Source: Pseudoalteromonas apostichopi
GTDB taxonomy: Bacteria > Pseudomonadota > Gammaproteobacteria > Enterobacterales > Alteromonadaceae
DNA: 64,000 bases
Direction: 5' to 3'
Assembly: GCF_030297135.1 (NCBI RefSeq)
Contig: NZ_AP028066.1
Span: 310,001-374,000 of the forward strand
Shown: piece by piece, positions 8,210 to 16,559 of the stretch
Layout of the letters: each line of letters opens with the position of its first letter
Numbering within the stretch: the stretch's first letter is position 1
Notes under the pieces: generated by a model
What the model saw: only the letters and a program-made list of their open reading frames with translations
What the model was told of the DNA's origin: nothing
Database searches by the model: none
Position numbers and translations under genes: made by a program

Positions 8210-9484
8210 GTGGCAAAACAAATTCAGGCAGTTCGTGGTATGAACGATTGTCTGCCAGGCGATACGCAAATTTGGCAGAAAGTAGAAGACATTTTACGTG
8301 AAACAGTTTCATCGTTTGGTTATCAAGAAATTCGTTTTCCAATTGTTGAATCTACCGACCTTTTCAAACGCTCTATCGGTGAAGTAACTGATATTGTAGA
8401 AAAAGAAATGTACACCTTTGCAGACCGAAATGGCGATAACTTAACGCTTCGCCCTGAAGGTACTGCGGTATGTGTTCGTGCTGGTAATCAAAACGGTTTA
8501 CTGTATAACCAAGAACAACGTTTATGGTATATGGGTCCAATGTTCCGTCACGAGCGCCCGCAAAAAGGCCGTTACCGTCAATTCCACCAATTTGGCTTAG
8601 AAACATTCGGCATTGCCACTGCTGATATTGATGCAGAAGTAATTTTGCTGACAGCCCAATTATGGAAAGAGTTTGGTATCAGCGAACACGTTCGTCTTGA
8701 ACTTAACTCTCTGGGCTCAAATGAAGCCCGTGCTGATTACCGAGATGCGCTTGTTGCTTACTTAGAGCAACATGTTGATGTACTCGACGAGGACTCTAAG
8801 CGTCGTATGCATTCAAACCCTTTACGTGTTTTAGATAGCAAAAACCCTGATGTACAAGCCATTTTAACTGATGCACCAAAATTATCTGAACACTTAGATG
8901 CTGAATCAAAAGAACATTTTGAAAATTTATGTGAACGTTTAGACGCTGCGGGCGTCGAATACACGGTAAATGAAAAGCTTGTACGTGGTCTTGACTATTA
9001 CAACCGTACCGTTTTTGAGTGGGTAACCGATAGCCTTGGCGCCCAAGGAACCGTTTGTGCCGGTGGTCGATACGATGGTCTAGTTGAACAACTAGGCGGT
9101 AAAGCAACACCTGCGGTTGGTTTTGCAATGGGCCTTGAACGTTTAGTGTTATTACTTCAAGCACTCGAATGTGTAGGTGACATCCGCCGTAGTGCTGATG
9201 TATATTTGGCAGCCATGGGCGATAAAGCCAGTATTCAAGCGCCAATTATTGCCGCTCAATTACGTAAAGATGTTGCAGGTTTACGTGTAATGGTTCACGC
9301 AGGCGGCGGCAACTTTAAAAAACAATTAAAACGCGCAGATAAAAGCGATGCTCTCGTAGCTGTTATTATCGGCGAAGATGAATTAGAACAAGGCGTTGTG
9401 ACTATTAAGTATTTACGTGAGCGTAAAGAACAAGTCACCTTAAAACTAGAAGAAGCGAAAACGCTACTAGCTGAACTTATTTAA
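8210..9484 (+). CDS. hisS: Histidyl-tRNA synthetase
   Basis: 424 residues, class II aminoacyl-tRNA synthetase that charges tRNA-His. The start is GTG (GTGGCAAAACAAATT) with AGGA about 8 bases upstream, giving the usual N-terminus AKQIQAVRGMNDCLP. Motif 2 (MFRHERPQKGRYRQFHQ), the HisA motif LVRGLDYYNRTVFE and motif 3 (GFAMGLERL) are all present; an anticodon-binding domain makes up the last 95 residues. It is followed 24 bases later by yfgM and then bamB, the conserved arrangement. Confidence 0.97.
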   Translation: MAKQIQAVRGMNDCLPGDTQIWQKVEDILRETVSSFGYQEIRFPIVESTDLFKRSIGEVTDIVEKEMYTFADRNGDNLTLRPEGTAVCVRAGNQNGLLYNQEQRLWYMGPMFRHERPQKGRYRQFHQFGLETFGIATADIDAEVILLTAQLWKEFGISEHVRLELNSLGSNEARADYRDALVAYLEQHVDVLDEDSKRRMHSNPLRVLDSKNPDVQAILTDAPKLSEHLDAESKEHFENLCERLDAAGVEYTVNEKLVRGLDYYNRTVFEWVTDSLGAQGTVCAGGRYDGLVEQLGGKATPAVGFAMGLERLVLLLQALECVGDIRRSADVYLAAMGDKASIQAPIIAAQLRKDVAGLRVMVHAGGGNFKKQLKRADKSDALVAVIIGEDELEQGVVTIKYLRERKEQVTLKLEEAKTLLAELI

Positions 9485-9508
9485 GCTCAGCTAGCAACAG
9501 AGGTAAGC

Positions 9509-10129
9509 ATGGAAATTTATTCAACAGAAGAACAACAAGAAGAAGCGATCAAACGCTTTTTCCGTGAAAATGGTTTAGCACTTGCAATTGGTATTGTTGC
9601 AGGTTTAGGTGGTTTATATGGTTGGAAAGCTTATAACCAAAACCAAATCACCACAGCTGAGAAAGCATCTGACTCTTTCACACAACTTGTTGAGAGCGGT
9701 GCCGTGCTAGAAAAAGCGGATACGTTTATTAAAAACAACAGCGAGTCAAGCTACAGCACGCTAACAGCATTTGTAGCGGCGAAAGAAGCGGTTGATAAAA
9801 ATGACCTTGATGCTGCAAGCGAAAAGCTTAACTGGATCATCACCAACGAGCAAAACCCTGAACTAAAAGCAACGGCTACAACTCGCCTTGCTCGTGTTCA
9901 CCTTGCTCAAAAGCAATATGATCAAGCACTAACAACGCTAAATGCACAGCTTCCAGCATCATTTTCTGCTGCAGTTGCTGAACTAAAAGGCGATGTTTAT
10001 GCTGCACAGGGCGACAAAGACCAAGCACGTAGCCAATACCAAGCTGCTGCTGATAATGGCGGCCTTGAAAACAATCCGTTATTACAAATTAAACTTGATG
10101 ACTTAGCACAAACTAGCCCAGCGGCGTAA
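9509..10129 (+). CDS. yfgM: YfgM, ancillary SecYEG translocon subunit
   Basis: 206 residues with the YfgM start EIYSTEEQQEEAIKRFFREN, a membrane segment at about 23-40 (GLALAIGIVAGLGGLYGW), and a periplasmic TPR-like helical domain of Ala-rich repeats. In E. coli, YfgM sits next to the Sec translocon with PpiD and helps hand over outer-membrane proteins. AGAGG lies before the ATG. It lies between hisS and bamB (gap 9 bases), matching the conserved operon. Confidence 0.9.
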   Translation: MEIYSTEEQQEEAIKRFFRENGLALAIGIVAGLGGLYGWKAYNQNQITTAEKASDSFTQLVESGAVLEKADTFIKNNSESSYSTLTAFVAAKEAVDKNDLDAASEKLNWIITNEQNPELKATATTRLARVHLAQKQYDQALTTLNAQLPASFSAAVAELKGDVYAAQGDKDQARSQYQAAADNGGLENNPLLQIKLDDLAQTSPAA

Positions 10130-10138
10130 GGGGTTAAG

Positions 10139-11317
10139 ATGAAGAAGTTAACAGCGGCAACACTTGCTCTGTGTATCGCAACCCTTACTGGGTGTTCGTC
10201 AAGTGATGACGAAGATGAGCTGGTACTGCCTGAAATTGTTAATCAATTTGAGACAGAAGTGGTTTGGCAAGAATCAATTGGTGATGGTGTTCAGCATTAT
10301 TTCTCGCGCTTAACGCCGGCTATTCATAACGATGTTGTGTATGTAGCAAACCGCGAAGGTGAAGTTGAAGCCCTATCGCTTGAAAATGGCGATACGCTCT
10401 GGGAAACCGATGTGCGTGAAAACCCTGCCTTCTGGCCTTGGGAAACCACAGAAAGTGCCAAGTTATCGGGTGGTATTTTACAAGCTTACGGCAAAATTTT
10501 TGTTGGTTCTGAGCATGGCTATTTAACCGCGCTTGACCGTGAAACAGGTGAAGTAGTTTGGCGTAAAACAATGCCTGGCGAAGTACTTGCAAAACCTGCT
10601 GCCGGCGACGGCCTAATTTTTGTAAACTTAGGCTCAGGTAAATTATTAGCTGTACACCCAGATACCGGTGAAGAGCGCTGGAGCTTTGAACAAGAAGTAC
10701 CACCACTAACTTTACGTGGTCAAAGCTCGCCTACAGTAGCAAATGGTGGTGTATTACTAGGTCTTGAAACTGGTAAACTAAGCGTATTAATTTCTGAAAA
10801 TGGTTACTCTGCTTGGAGTGCTGAAATTGCTTCTCCAAAAGGTGCGTCTGAGTTTGAACGTTTAGTTGATGTAGATACACAAGCATTGATTAGCGGCCCA
10901 TATGCTTATGCAATCGCCTATAATGGTAATTTAGCGGCCGTAGATATTCGTTCTGGTAATGTTGTTTGGAAACGTGAATACAGCAGCTACCGTGACTTAT
11001 CTATGGATGGTCAATCTATTTATGTTGTTGATAGCGATGGCGTTATTTACGGCCTAGATAAAACATCAGGCATTGAGCGTTGGAGCCAACCAGCTCTACG
11101 CGGCTGGTACTTAACAGGCCCTACCGTGGCTGGTAAGTATTTAGCATTGGGTGACCAAGAAGGTAACCTTCACTGGTTAGACAAAGAAACGGGCGAGCTT
11201 GTATCGCGCGAAGATTTTGACAGCTCAGGTTTCTTCATTGAGCCAGTTGTTGCCGGTGACAAATTGATTTTATACACCCGAGATGGTGAAGTTAGCGCGG
11301 TTAAAATTCCAAACTAA
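10139..11317 (+). CDS. bamB: Outer membrane protein assembly factor BamB
   Basis: 392-residue lipoprotein: the N-terminus MKKLTAATLALCIATLTGC ends in lipobox LTGC. The rest is an eight-bladed beta propeller built from PQQ-like repeats, recognisable by recurring Trp motifs such as GDTLWETDVRE, GEVVWRKTMPG and GNVVWKREYSS. BamB is the propeller scaffold of the BAM complex at the periplasmic face of the outer membrane and helps BamA fold beta-barrel proteins. It follows yfgM by 9 bases and ends before a strong terminator. Confidence 0.95.
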   Translation: MKKLTAATLALCIATLTGCSSSDDEDELVLPEIVNQFETEVVWQESIGDGVQHYFSRLTPAIHNDVVYVANREGEVEALSLENGDTLWETDVRENPAFWPWETTESAKLSGGILQAYGKIFVGSEHGYLTALDRETGEVVWRKTMPGEVLAKPAAGDGLIFVNLGSGKLLAVHPDTGEERWSFEQEVPPLTLRGQSSPTVANGGVLLGLETGKLSVLISENGYSAWSAEIASPKGASEFERLVDVDTQALISGPYAYAIAYNGNLAAVDIRSGNVVWKREYSSYRDLSMDGQSIYVVDSDGVIYGLDKTSGIERWSQPALRGWYLTGPTVAGKYLALGDQEGNLHWLDKETGELVSREDFDSSGFFIEPVVAGDKLILYTRDGEVSAVKIPN

Positions 11318-11344
11318 CTTACTAATAGTAAACGTTATTTTTCT

Positions 11345-11380
11345 AAGGCTTCGCTTGGCGAAGCCTTTTGTTGTTTTTTT
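11345..11380 (+). terminator. Rho-independent terminator between bamB and der
   Basis: A 10-bp perfect stem AAGGCTTCGC (11345-11354) / GCGAAGCCTT (11358-11367) with a 3-base loop, followed by TTGTTGTTTTTTT. It ends only about 12 bases before the der start, so der must rely on read-through or on a promoter within bamB or the hairpin region. Confidence 0.85.
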
Positions 11381-11392
11381 AAGAGGTAGTTT

Positions 11393-12862
11393 ATGCTTCC
11401 CGTGATCGCTCTTGTTGGGCGACCCAATGTGGGCAAATCCACATTATTTAACCGTTTAACACGTACTCGTGACGCCCTCGTAGCCGACTTCCCTGGCTTA
11501 ACACGAGATAGAAAATATGGCCAAGCTGATTACGATGGCTATGAATTTATCGTGGTAGACACGGGTGGTATTGACGGTTCTGAGCAAGGTATCGAAACCG
11601 AAATGGCTGAACAATCGCTTCTGGCAATTGAAGAAGCGGATATCGTGCTATTTCTAGTTGATGCCCGTGCAGGTATGACTGCCGCAGACCAAGCAATTGC
11701 TAATCACCTACGTAAACAACAGAAGAAATGTTTTGTTGTGGCAAACAAAGTGGATGGTATTGATGCTGACTCATACTGTGCTGAGTTCTACCAGCTAAGC
11801 TTAGGTGACGTGCATCACATTGCTGCGGCTCACGGCCGTGGTATCACGCAACTACTCGAAACGACCTTACAGCCAGTTATTGCGGAACTTGCAGGCGAAG
11901 CTGAAGAGCTTGAAGAAAGTGATGACGAATTGGTTGATCTTTACAGCGAAGATGAAGACGCTGAAGACAATCAACAAGCCTTTGCCGACAAGCCAGTAAA
12001 ACTTGCAATTATCGGCCGCCCTAACGTTGGTAAGTCAACACTTACCAACCGTATCTTAGGTGAAGAACGTGTAATCGTTTACGATATGCCGGGTACAACT
12101 CGTGACTCTATCTATATACCGATGACACGTAATGACAAAGAATACATTCTTATTGATACCGCGGGTGTTCGTAAGCGAAAGAAAGTAAGCGATGTTGTAG
12201 AAAAGTTCTCTGTGATCAAAACCCTTAAAGCAATTGAAGACGCTAACGTTGTATTACTAGTGGTTGATGCTCGCGAAGGTATTTCTGATCAAGACTTAAG
12301 CTTATTAGGTTTCGCCTTAAACGCAGGACGTTCATTGGTTGTTGCTGTTAACAAATGGGATGGCCTTGATGATTACGTTAAAGAACGTATTAAGTCAGAG
12401 CTTGACCGCCGTTTAGGTTTTATCGATTTCGCACGTTTACACTTTATCTCTGCTTTACATGGCACAGGTGTAGGTCACTTATTTGAGTCAGTAGATGAAG
12501 CGTACGAGTCAGCAACTAAGCGTATTAGCACAGCGATGCTGCGTCGTATCATGGATATGGCACAAGCCGATCACCAACCGCCACTTGTTCGCGGTCGTCG
12601 TGTGAAACTTAAATATGCACACGCAGGTGGCTATAACCCACCACGTATCGTGATCCACGGTAACCAAGTTCATGACTTACCAGATAGTTACAAACGCTAC
12701 CTAATGAACTATTACCGTAAAGCATTAGGTATTATGGGCACGCCAATCAAAATTGAATTTAGAGAAGGCGACAACCCATACGCGGGCCGTACCAACAAAG
12801 TGACCTTATCGCAAAAACGTAAGATTCGTGCATTTGCGAAAGAAAACCGCAACAAGTCGTAG
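11393..12862 (+). CDS. der: Ribosome-associated GTPase Der (EngA)
   Basis: 489 residues with two tandem GTPase domains: the first P-loop GRPNVGKSTLFNR near residue 8, the second GRPNVGKSTLTNR near 206, each followed by DTGG/DTAG and NKVD/NKWD motifs. An acidic linker (EELEESDDELVDLYSEDEDA) joins them, and a C-terminal KH-like domain ends the protein. Der is essential for 50S subunit maturation. GAGG lies upstream of the ATG. It closes the conserved cluster and is followed by its own terminator. Confidence 0.97.
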   Translation: MLPVIALVGRPNVGKSTLFNRLTRTRDALVADFPGLTRDRKYGQADYDGYEFIVVDTGGIDGSEQGIETEMAEQSLLAIEEADIVLFLVDARAGMTAADQAIANHLRKQQKKCFVVANKVDGIDADSYCAEFYQLSLGDVHHIAAAHGRGITQLLETTLQPVIAELAGEAEELEESDDELVDLYSEDEDAEDNQQAFADKPVKLAIIGRPNVGKSTLTNRILGEERVIVYDMPGTTRDSIYIPMTRNDKEYILIDTAGVRKRKKVSDVVEKFSVIKTLKAIEDANVVLLVVDAREGISDQDLSLLGFALNAGRSLVVAVNKWDGLDDYVKERIKSELDRRLGFIDFARLHFISALHGTGVGHLFESVDEAYESATKRISTAMLRRIMDMAQADHQPPLVRGRRVKLKYAHAGGYNPPRIVIHGNQVHDLPDSYKRYLMNYYRKALGIMGTPIKIEFREGDNPYAGRTNKVTLSQKRKIRAFAKENRNKS

Positions 12863-12887
12863 CTACTACAGCTAAGCTTTAAGTATT

Positions 12888-12924
12888 AAAAAAACCTTGT
12901 GAGTATGACTTTCAAGGTTTTTTT
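12888..12924 (+). terminator. Rho-independent terminator of der
   Basis: AAAAAAACCTTG (12888-12899) pairs with CAAGGTTTTTTT (12913-12924) around a 13-base loop. The A/T ends make it a bidirectional-looking but typical terminator, 26 bases after the der stop. Confidence 0.8.
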
Positions 12925-12977
12925 ATTGCTAAAACTATGCTTTATTTAATAAACGAACAATAAATAGAGCAGCATAA

Positions 12978-13358
12978 ATGGTATTTTTAAGTCAGGTTAT
13001 TTACGTCGATAACGTAGAAGAAGTACTCGACTTTTACTATCAAGCATTTGGTTTAAATACCAACCATATCAGTGACGATGCCGAATACGGTGAACTTGTC
13101 ACAGGGTCTGTTAAACTTGCTTTTGCGACCCACCCGCATGCGCAATCATATTTCAAGCAAGGGTATATTCGCGCCCATCCTAAGCAACCCGCCCTTGGTT
13201 TTGAGCTAAGATTCAGCTGCCATAATTTAGTCGAAAGTTATGATAAAGCCGTGCTTGCTGGTGCTGAACCATTGTGCCCACCAACTAAAAAAGATGCCCA
13301 GCATTATGCGTATGTTCGCGCTATTGAGGGCACCTTAGTGTGTTTATTAGAAGATTAG
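12978..13358 (+). CDS. VOC (glyoxalase/bleomycin-resistance) superfamily protein
   Basis: 126 residues with the N-terminal pattern QVIYVDNVEEVLDFYYQAFGL and the second half-domain ending GTLVCLLED, typical of single-domain VOC proteins with a paired beta-alpha-beta fold. The family includes metal-dependent lyases, dioxygenases and binding proteins, so the substrate cannot be named. It has its own leader after the der terminator and converges with the MarR-type gene, overlapping its 3' end by 4 bases. Confidence 0.75.
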   Translation: MVFLSQVIYVDNVEEVLDFYYQAFGLNTNHISDDAEYGELVTGSVKLAFATHPHAQSYFKQGYIRAHPKQPALGFELRFSCHNLVESYDKAVLAGAEPLCPPTKKDAQHYAYVRAIEGTLVCLLED

Positions 13359-13780
13359 TCTTTGGTAAGGTCAGTGTGAAGTTCAAGGGTTAATTCACGT
13401 AGTAATTCTATGCGCTCTAAGCTCATGTTTGAGCGCGCCATTAACTTAGCCGTTAGTTCTTCGGCATCAACTTTAAGTTGCATGCCCTGCTCAGTTAACG
13501 AGATTACTTTTTTACGCTCATCTTCACTTGATACCTGGCGTGTTAATAAACCTTTCGTTTCTAGGCGTTTAACTATCGGTGTTAGGGTACCTGAATCGAG
13601 GTGCGTATCATTAGAAAGCTCTTTTAAACTCACTTGGTTATTATACCAAAGCGAATGCATCACAATATATTGCGGATAGGTTAAGTCATAAGCCTCGAGA
13701 ATTGGCCGAAACGCTCTGATCAACGCATTTGTTGCACTGTATAAAGTGAAACACACATTGTCTGATAAGTTATTGCTCAT
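13355..13780 (-). CDS. MarR-family regulator of the OhrR type
   Basis: 141 residues with a winged helix: the recognition region LDSGTLTPIVKRLETKGLLTR and the wing SSEDERKKVISLTEQG. The N-terminus VCFTLYSATNALIRAFRPIL and LTYPQYIVMHSLW match OhrR-type peroxide sensors, where the N-terminal Cys (here Cys 10) is the reactive residue. It is divergent from an oxidoreductase gene (13962) with palindromes in between, so it probably represses itself and that gene. No ohr gene is present nearby, so an electrophile such as an aldehyde or quinone may be the signal instead of organic peroxide (inference). Confidence 0.8.
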   Translation of the reverse strand: MSNNLSDNVCFTLYSATNALIRAFRPILEAYDLTYPQYIVMHSLWYNNQVSLKELSNDTHLDSGTLTPIVKRLETKGLLTRQVSSEDERKKVISLTEQGMQLKVDAEELTAKLMARSNMSLERIELLRELTLELHTDLTKD

Positions 13781-13827
13781 GCTATTACCCTAAACTGAAA
13801 TACAGCCCTATTATTGCCGTAATTTAG

Positions 13828-13911
13828 TTTGCGCGCAAATTATTTTCCTACTATCTATTGCCTTTTACTGTAAAGATCATTAAATTGATCGCAAATAGTT
13901 TGCGCACAAAC
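13828..13911. promoter_or_regulatory. Candidate MarR/OhrR operators
   Basis: Two related dyads lie in the divergent region: the perfect 12-base palindrome TTTGCGCGCAAA (13828-13839) and GTTTGCGCACAAAC (13898-13911), a near-perfect one. A further half-site TTTTGCGCAA follows at about 13913. The shared TTTGCGC core and the position between the regulator and its neighbour suggest two operator copies, one for each promoter. Confidence 0.6.
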
Positions 13912-13961
13912 ATTTTGCGCAACATATTAATTAATCCCAATCTAGCAGGCTCGAGGTTTAT

Positions 13962-14960
13962 ATGGCGACAAGTCAACAAATTCATTTAGTTTCACGCCCA
14001 ACGGGTGTACCAACACAGGCTAATTTTGCGCAGGTCGAAGTATCACTTCCTAATTTAAACGACGGCGAAGTGTTAATTAAAAATACCTGGATGTCAGTTG
14101 ACCCCTATATGCGCCCACGCATGATCGATCGTAAATCATATATCGCGCCATTTAACTTAAACGAAGTGATGGAAGCCGGTGCTATTGGCGAAGTGATAGA
14201 ATCACGCAATAACGACTTTCCTGTAGGAAGCAAAGTAAGTCATATTAGTGGCTGGCGTACCATGCACATTAGCGATGGTAGCGACTTAACGTTACTACCT
14301 AACGTGCCACTACCAGACCAACTATTTTTAAGTACTATGGGTATGACTGGGTTAACTGCATGGGCAGGTTTAACAAAGGTAATTAATCTTAAAGAAACCG
14401 ATACCGTGTTTGTTTCAGCTGCATCAGGCGCTGTAGGTAGCGTTGTTTGCCAAATTGCTAAGCTAAAAGGCTGTAAAGTGATTGCTTCGGTTGGCTCTGA
14501 CGAAAAAGCACACATGGTTAAAGCGTTGGGTGTTGATGCTGTAATTAACTATAAAACGGTAGCAAACCTAACAGAAGCCCTTGAACAAGCGGCACCACAA
14601 GGCATTGATGTGTACTTTGAAAACGTAGGTGGTGATCACCTTGAAGCTGCACTCAATGTAATGAACGATTACGGCCGTATTCCTGTTTGTGGCATGATCT
14701 CAGGTTACAACAATGACACCGCACAGCCAGGGCCAAGCAACCTGTTTTATATCAACTCGAAAAAGCTCACCATGCAAGGCTTTATCGTGATTGATTACTT
14801 TGATCAGTTCCCTGAGTTTATTGAACAAATGGGCGCATGGATCAGCGCAGGTAAAATTAAATCTGAAGAAACGGTATACCATGGCATTGAAAATGCCGTT
14901 GATGCATTTCTTGGCCTGTTCGAAGGTAAAAATAAAGGAAAAATGCTGGTCAAGCTTTAA
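13962..14960 (+). CDS. NADP-dependent oxidoreductase, CurA/leukotriene B4 dehydrogenase type (MDR)
   Basis: 332 residues, a zinc-free medium-chain dehydrogenase/reductase. The family signature WMSVDPYMRPRM is near residue 45, and the Rossmann motif AASGAVGSVVCQIAKLKGC near 150, with YFENVGGD later. Relatives reduce alpha,beta-unsaturated carbonyls with NADPH (curcumin, prostaglandin and alkenal reductases). It is divergent from the OhrR-like gene, which suggests induction by oxidants or reactive carbonyls. A broken second copy of its 3' end lies at 17876-18069. A paralogue is at 46803-47834. Confidence 0.88.
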   Translation: MATSQQIHLVSRPTGVPTQANFAQVEVSLPNLNDGEVLIKNTWMSVDPYMRPRMIDRKSYIAPFNLNEVMEAGAIGEVIESRNNDFPVGSKVSHISGWRTMHISDGSDLTLLPNVPLPDQLFLSTMGMTGLTAWAGLTKVINLKETDTVFVSAASGAVGSVVCQIAKLKGCKVIASVGSDEKAHMVKALGVDAVINYKTVANLTEALEQAAPQGIDVYFENVGGDHLEAALNVMNDYGRIPVCGMISGYNNDTAQPGPSNLFYINSKKLTMQGFIVIDYFDQFPEFIEQMGAWISAGKIKSEETVYHGIENAVDAFLGLFEGKNKGKMLVKL

Positions 14961-14977
14961 CGCTTAATTACAAATAA

Positions 14978-15003
14978 AGCCTGTATCTTAGTTAATACAG
15001 GCT
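14978..15003 (+). terminator. Hairpin after the oxidoreductase gene
   Basis: AGCCTGTAT (14978-14986) / ATACAGGCT (14995-15003) with an 8-base loop; the following sequence (CTATTTA) is only weakly T-rich. A related hairpin with a better T run follows the broken gene copy at 18088-18118. Confidence 0.5.
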
Positions 15004-15055
15004 CTATTTAGGCAAGTTTAAAAAATACGATTGCCGAAACAAGCATCCCTTGCGC

Positions 15056-15814
15056 TTATAATCCTTCATATTCGGCCTTCCTTGGTTTTAAAATTTGCTT
15101 TCTGCAGTCAACCATATCCCAACAATCTGTTTCAGGTACGCCGTAATACCACGCTTTAAAAATAGGTTGATACTTTTCAATCACACGTTGTTGCATGCGT
15201 TTTGAAAAATGGGGTAAGTAAACCGTTTTAGTCAACGTGATATGCCTTGCAATCATCTGTCCTAAATTAAAACGCGCTTGGCGATACCTAATATCTGCTT
15301 TTTTAAACTCTCTGCTATCTGGTGCGAATTTTTGCATATCTTGTTTATAACCAGTCGCCCAGCCAGCTACTTTATTCATTTGTTCAGCAAACGGCTTAAC
15401 GGTAAACGTAACATAAATGGGGTCATCAGCATCGGTAGGCGCAAAACCTCGAGTAAAGACGTTGTAGTGATAATTAGGATGAGTAACTTTAAAAAGAATT
15501 GTTGCGTAGGCATTAGCTTGCAATAGGTCTAACCGCTCTCGCGGGAAGGTAATTGGCTCATTAGCATAGCTCGTTTTTAGATATCTATAACCGGAGTCTA
15601 TGCCACAGCTACTATGACCACACGACTCTGTGTACACAGACTCTATTAAAAAAGGAAACTCCGGCACTGAGCCATCTTCGGTTTCAATCGTCACAACGAT
15701 GGGCCCGCGATAACCATGCGCTTCATCAAATAAAAAATCACAACCTGTGGTAAAAAAACAGGCCAGTAATACACAATAAAATTGCAGCACCACCTTGCGC
15801 TTATAATCCTTCAT
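15056..15814 (-). CDS. Tandem lipoprotein, copy C (third in transcription order)
   Basis: 252 residues, near-identical to its two upstream neighbours. The N-terminus KVVLQFYCVLLACFFTTGC is a lipoprotein-like signal with Cys 25. The mature part has a beta-rich half (PIVVTIETEDGSVPEFPFL, Cys pair ESCGHSSCG) and a helical, charged half ending ETDCWDMVDCRKQ. I recognise no family. Its ATG lies inside the end of copy B, overlapping 14 bases, so translation should be coupled. Sequence blocks match copy A at the signal end and C-terminus but copy B in residues about 43-130, indicating gene conversion. Downstream of its stop, the start codon of a further unit persists as a relic. Confidence 0.75.
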   Translation of the reverse strand: MKDYKRKVVLQFYCVLLACFFTTGCDFLFDEAHGYRGPIVVTIETEDGSVPEFPFLIESVYTESCGHSSCGIDSGYRYLKTSYANEPITFPRERLDLLQANAYATILFKVTHPNYHYNVFTRGFAPTDADDPIYVTFTVKPFAEQMNKVAGWATGYKQDMQKFAPDSREFKKADIRYRQARFNLGQMIARHITLTKTVYLPHFSKRMQQRVIEKYQPIFKAWYYGVPETDCWDMVDCRKQILKPRKAEYEGL

Positions 15815-16559
15815 ATTCAGCTTCCCTTGGTTTTAAAATATGCTCCTGACAAGTCATCTTATTCCAACAATCTGTTTCAGGTACGCCGTAATACCACGCT
15901 TTAAAAATAAGTTGATATTTTTCAATCACACGTTGTTGCATGCTTTCTGAAAAATGAGGCAAGTAAACCGTTTTAGTCAACGTGATATGCCTTGCAATCA
16001 TCTGTCCTAAATTAAAACGCTCTTGGCGATACATCATGTCTGCTTCTTTAAATTCTCTGCTATCTGGTGCGAATTTTTGCATATCTTGTTTAGGGCCTTC
16101 CGCCCAGCCGGCTACTTTATTCATTTGTTCAGCAAACGGCTTAACGGTAAACGTAACATAAATGGGGTCATCAGCATCGGTAGGCGCAAAACCTCGAGTA
16201 AAGACGTTGTAGTGATAATTAGGATGAGTAACTTTAAAAAGAATTGTTGCGTAGGCATTAGCTTGCAATAAGTCTAACCGCTCCCGCGGAAAGGTGATTG
16301 GCTCATTGGCATAGCTCGTTTTTAGATATCTATAACCGGAGTCTATGCCACAGCTACTATGACCACACGACTCTGTGTACACAGACTCTATTAAAAAAGG
16401 AAACTCCGGCACTGAGCCATCTTCGGTTTCAATCGTCACAACGATGGGCCCGCGATAACCATGGGCCTTATCGAGTACTGTAGTGCAACTTGTTGTAAAC
16501 AAACAGGCCAGTAATACACAATAAAATTGCATCACCACTTTACGCTTATAATCCTTCAT
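15801..16559 (-). CDS. Tandem lipoprotein, copy B (second in transcription order)
   Basis: 252 residues. It differs from the other copies after the signal (LFTTSCTTVLDKAHG), in the helical region (GPKQDM, EADMMYRQERF) and near the C-terminus (CWNKMTCQEHILKPRE). The central block from IETEDGS to FTRGFAP is the same as copy C. The lipobox-like FTTSC suggests lipid anchoring. The ATG overlaps the end of copy A by 14 bases (EYEGL-stop read in one frame, MKDYK in the other). Function unknown; the conserved Cys pairs point to an oxidising, envelope location. Confidence 0.75.
   Translation of the reverse strand: MKDYKRKVVMQFYCVLLACLFTTSCTTVLDKAHGYRGPIVVTIETEDGSVPEFPFLIESVYTESCGHSSCGIDSGYRYLKTSYANEPITFPRERLDLLQANAYATILFKVTHPNYHYNVFTRGFAPTDADDPIYVTFTVKPFAEQMNKVAGWAEGPKQDMQKFAPDSREFKEADMMYRQERFNLGQMIARHITLTKTVYLPHFSESMQQRVIEKYQLIFKAWYYGVPETDCWNKMTCQEHILKPREAEYEGL

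Noticed and set aside
8796..9245. Long minus-strand frame inside hisS
   Set aside because: Antisense shadow of a certain gene; no ribosome site or recognisable domain.
10320..10706. Minus-strand frame inside bamB
   Set aside because: Antisense shadow of a certain gene, with the His/Gln/Leu-rich look of a wrong-frame translation.
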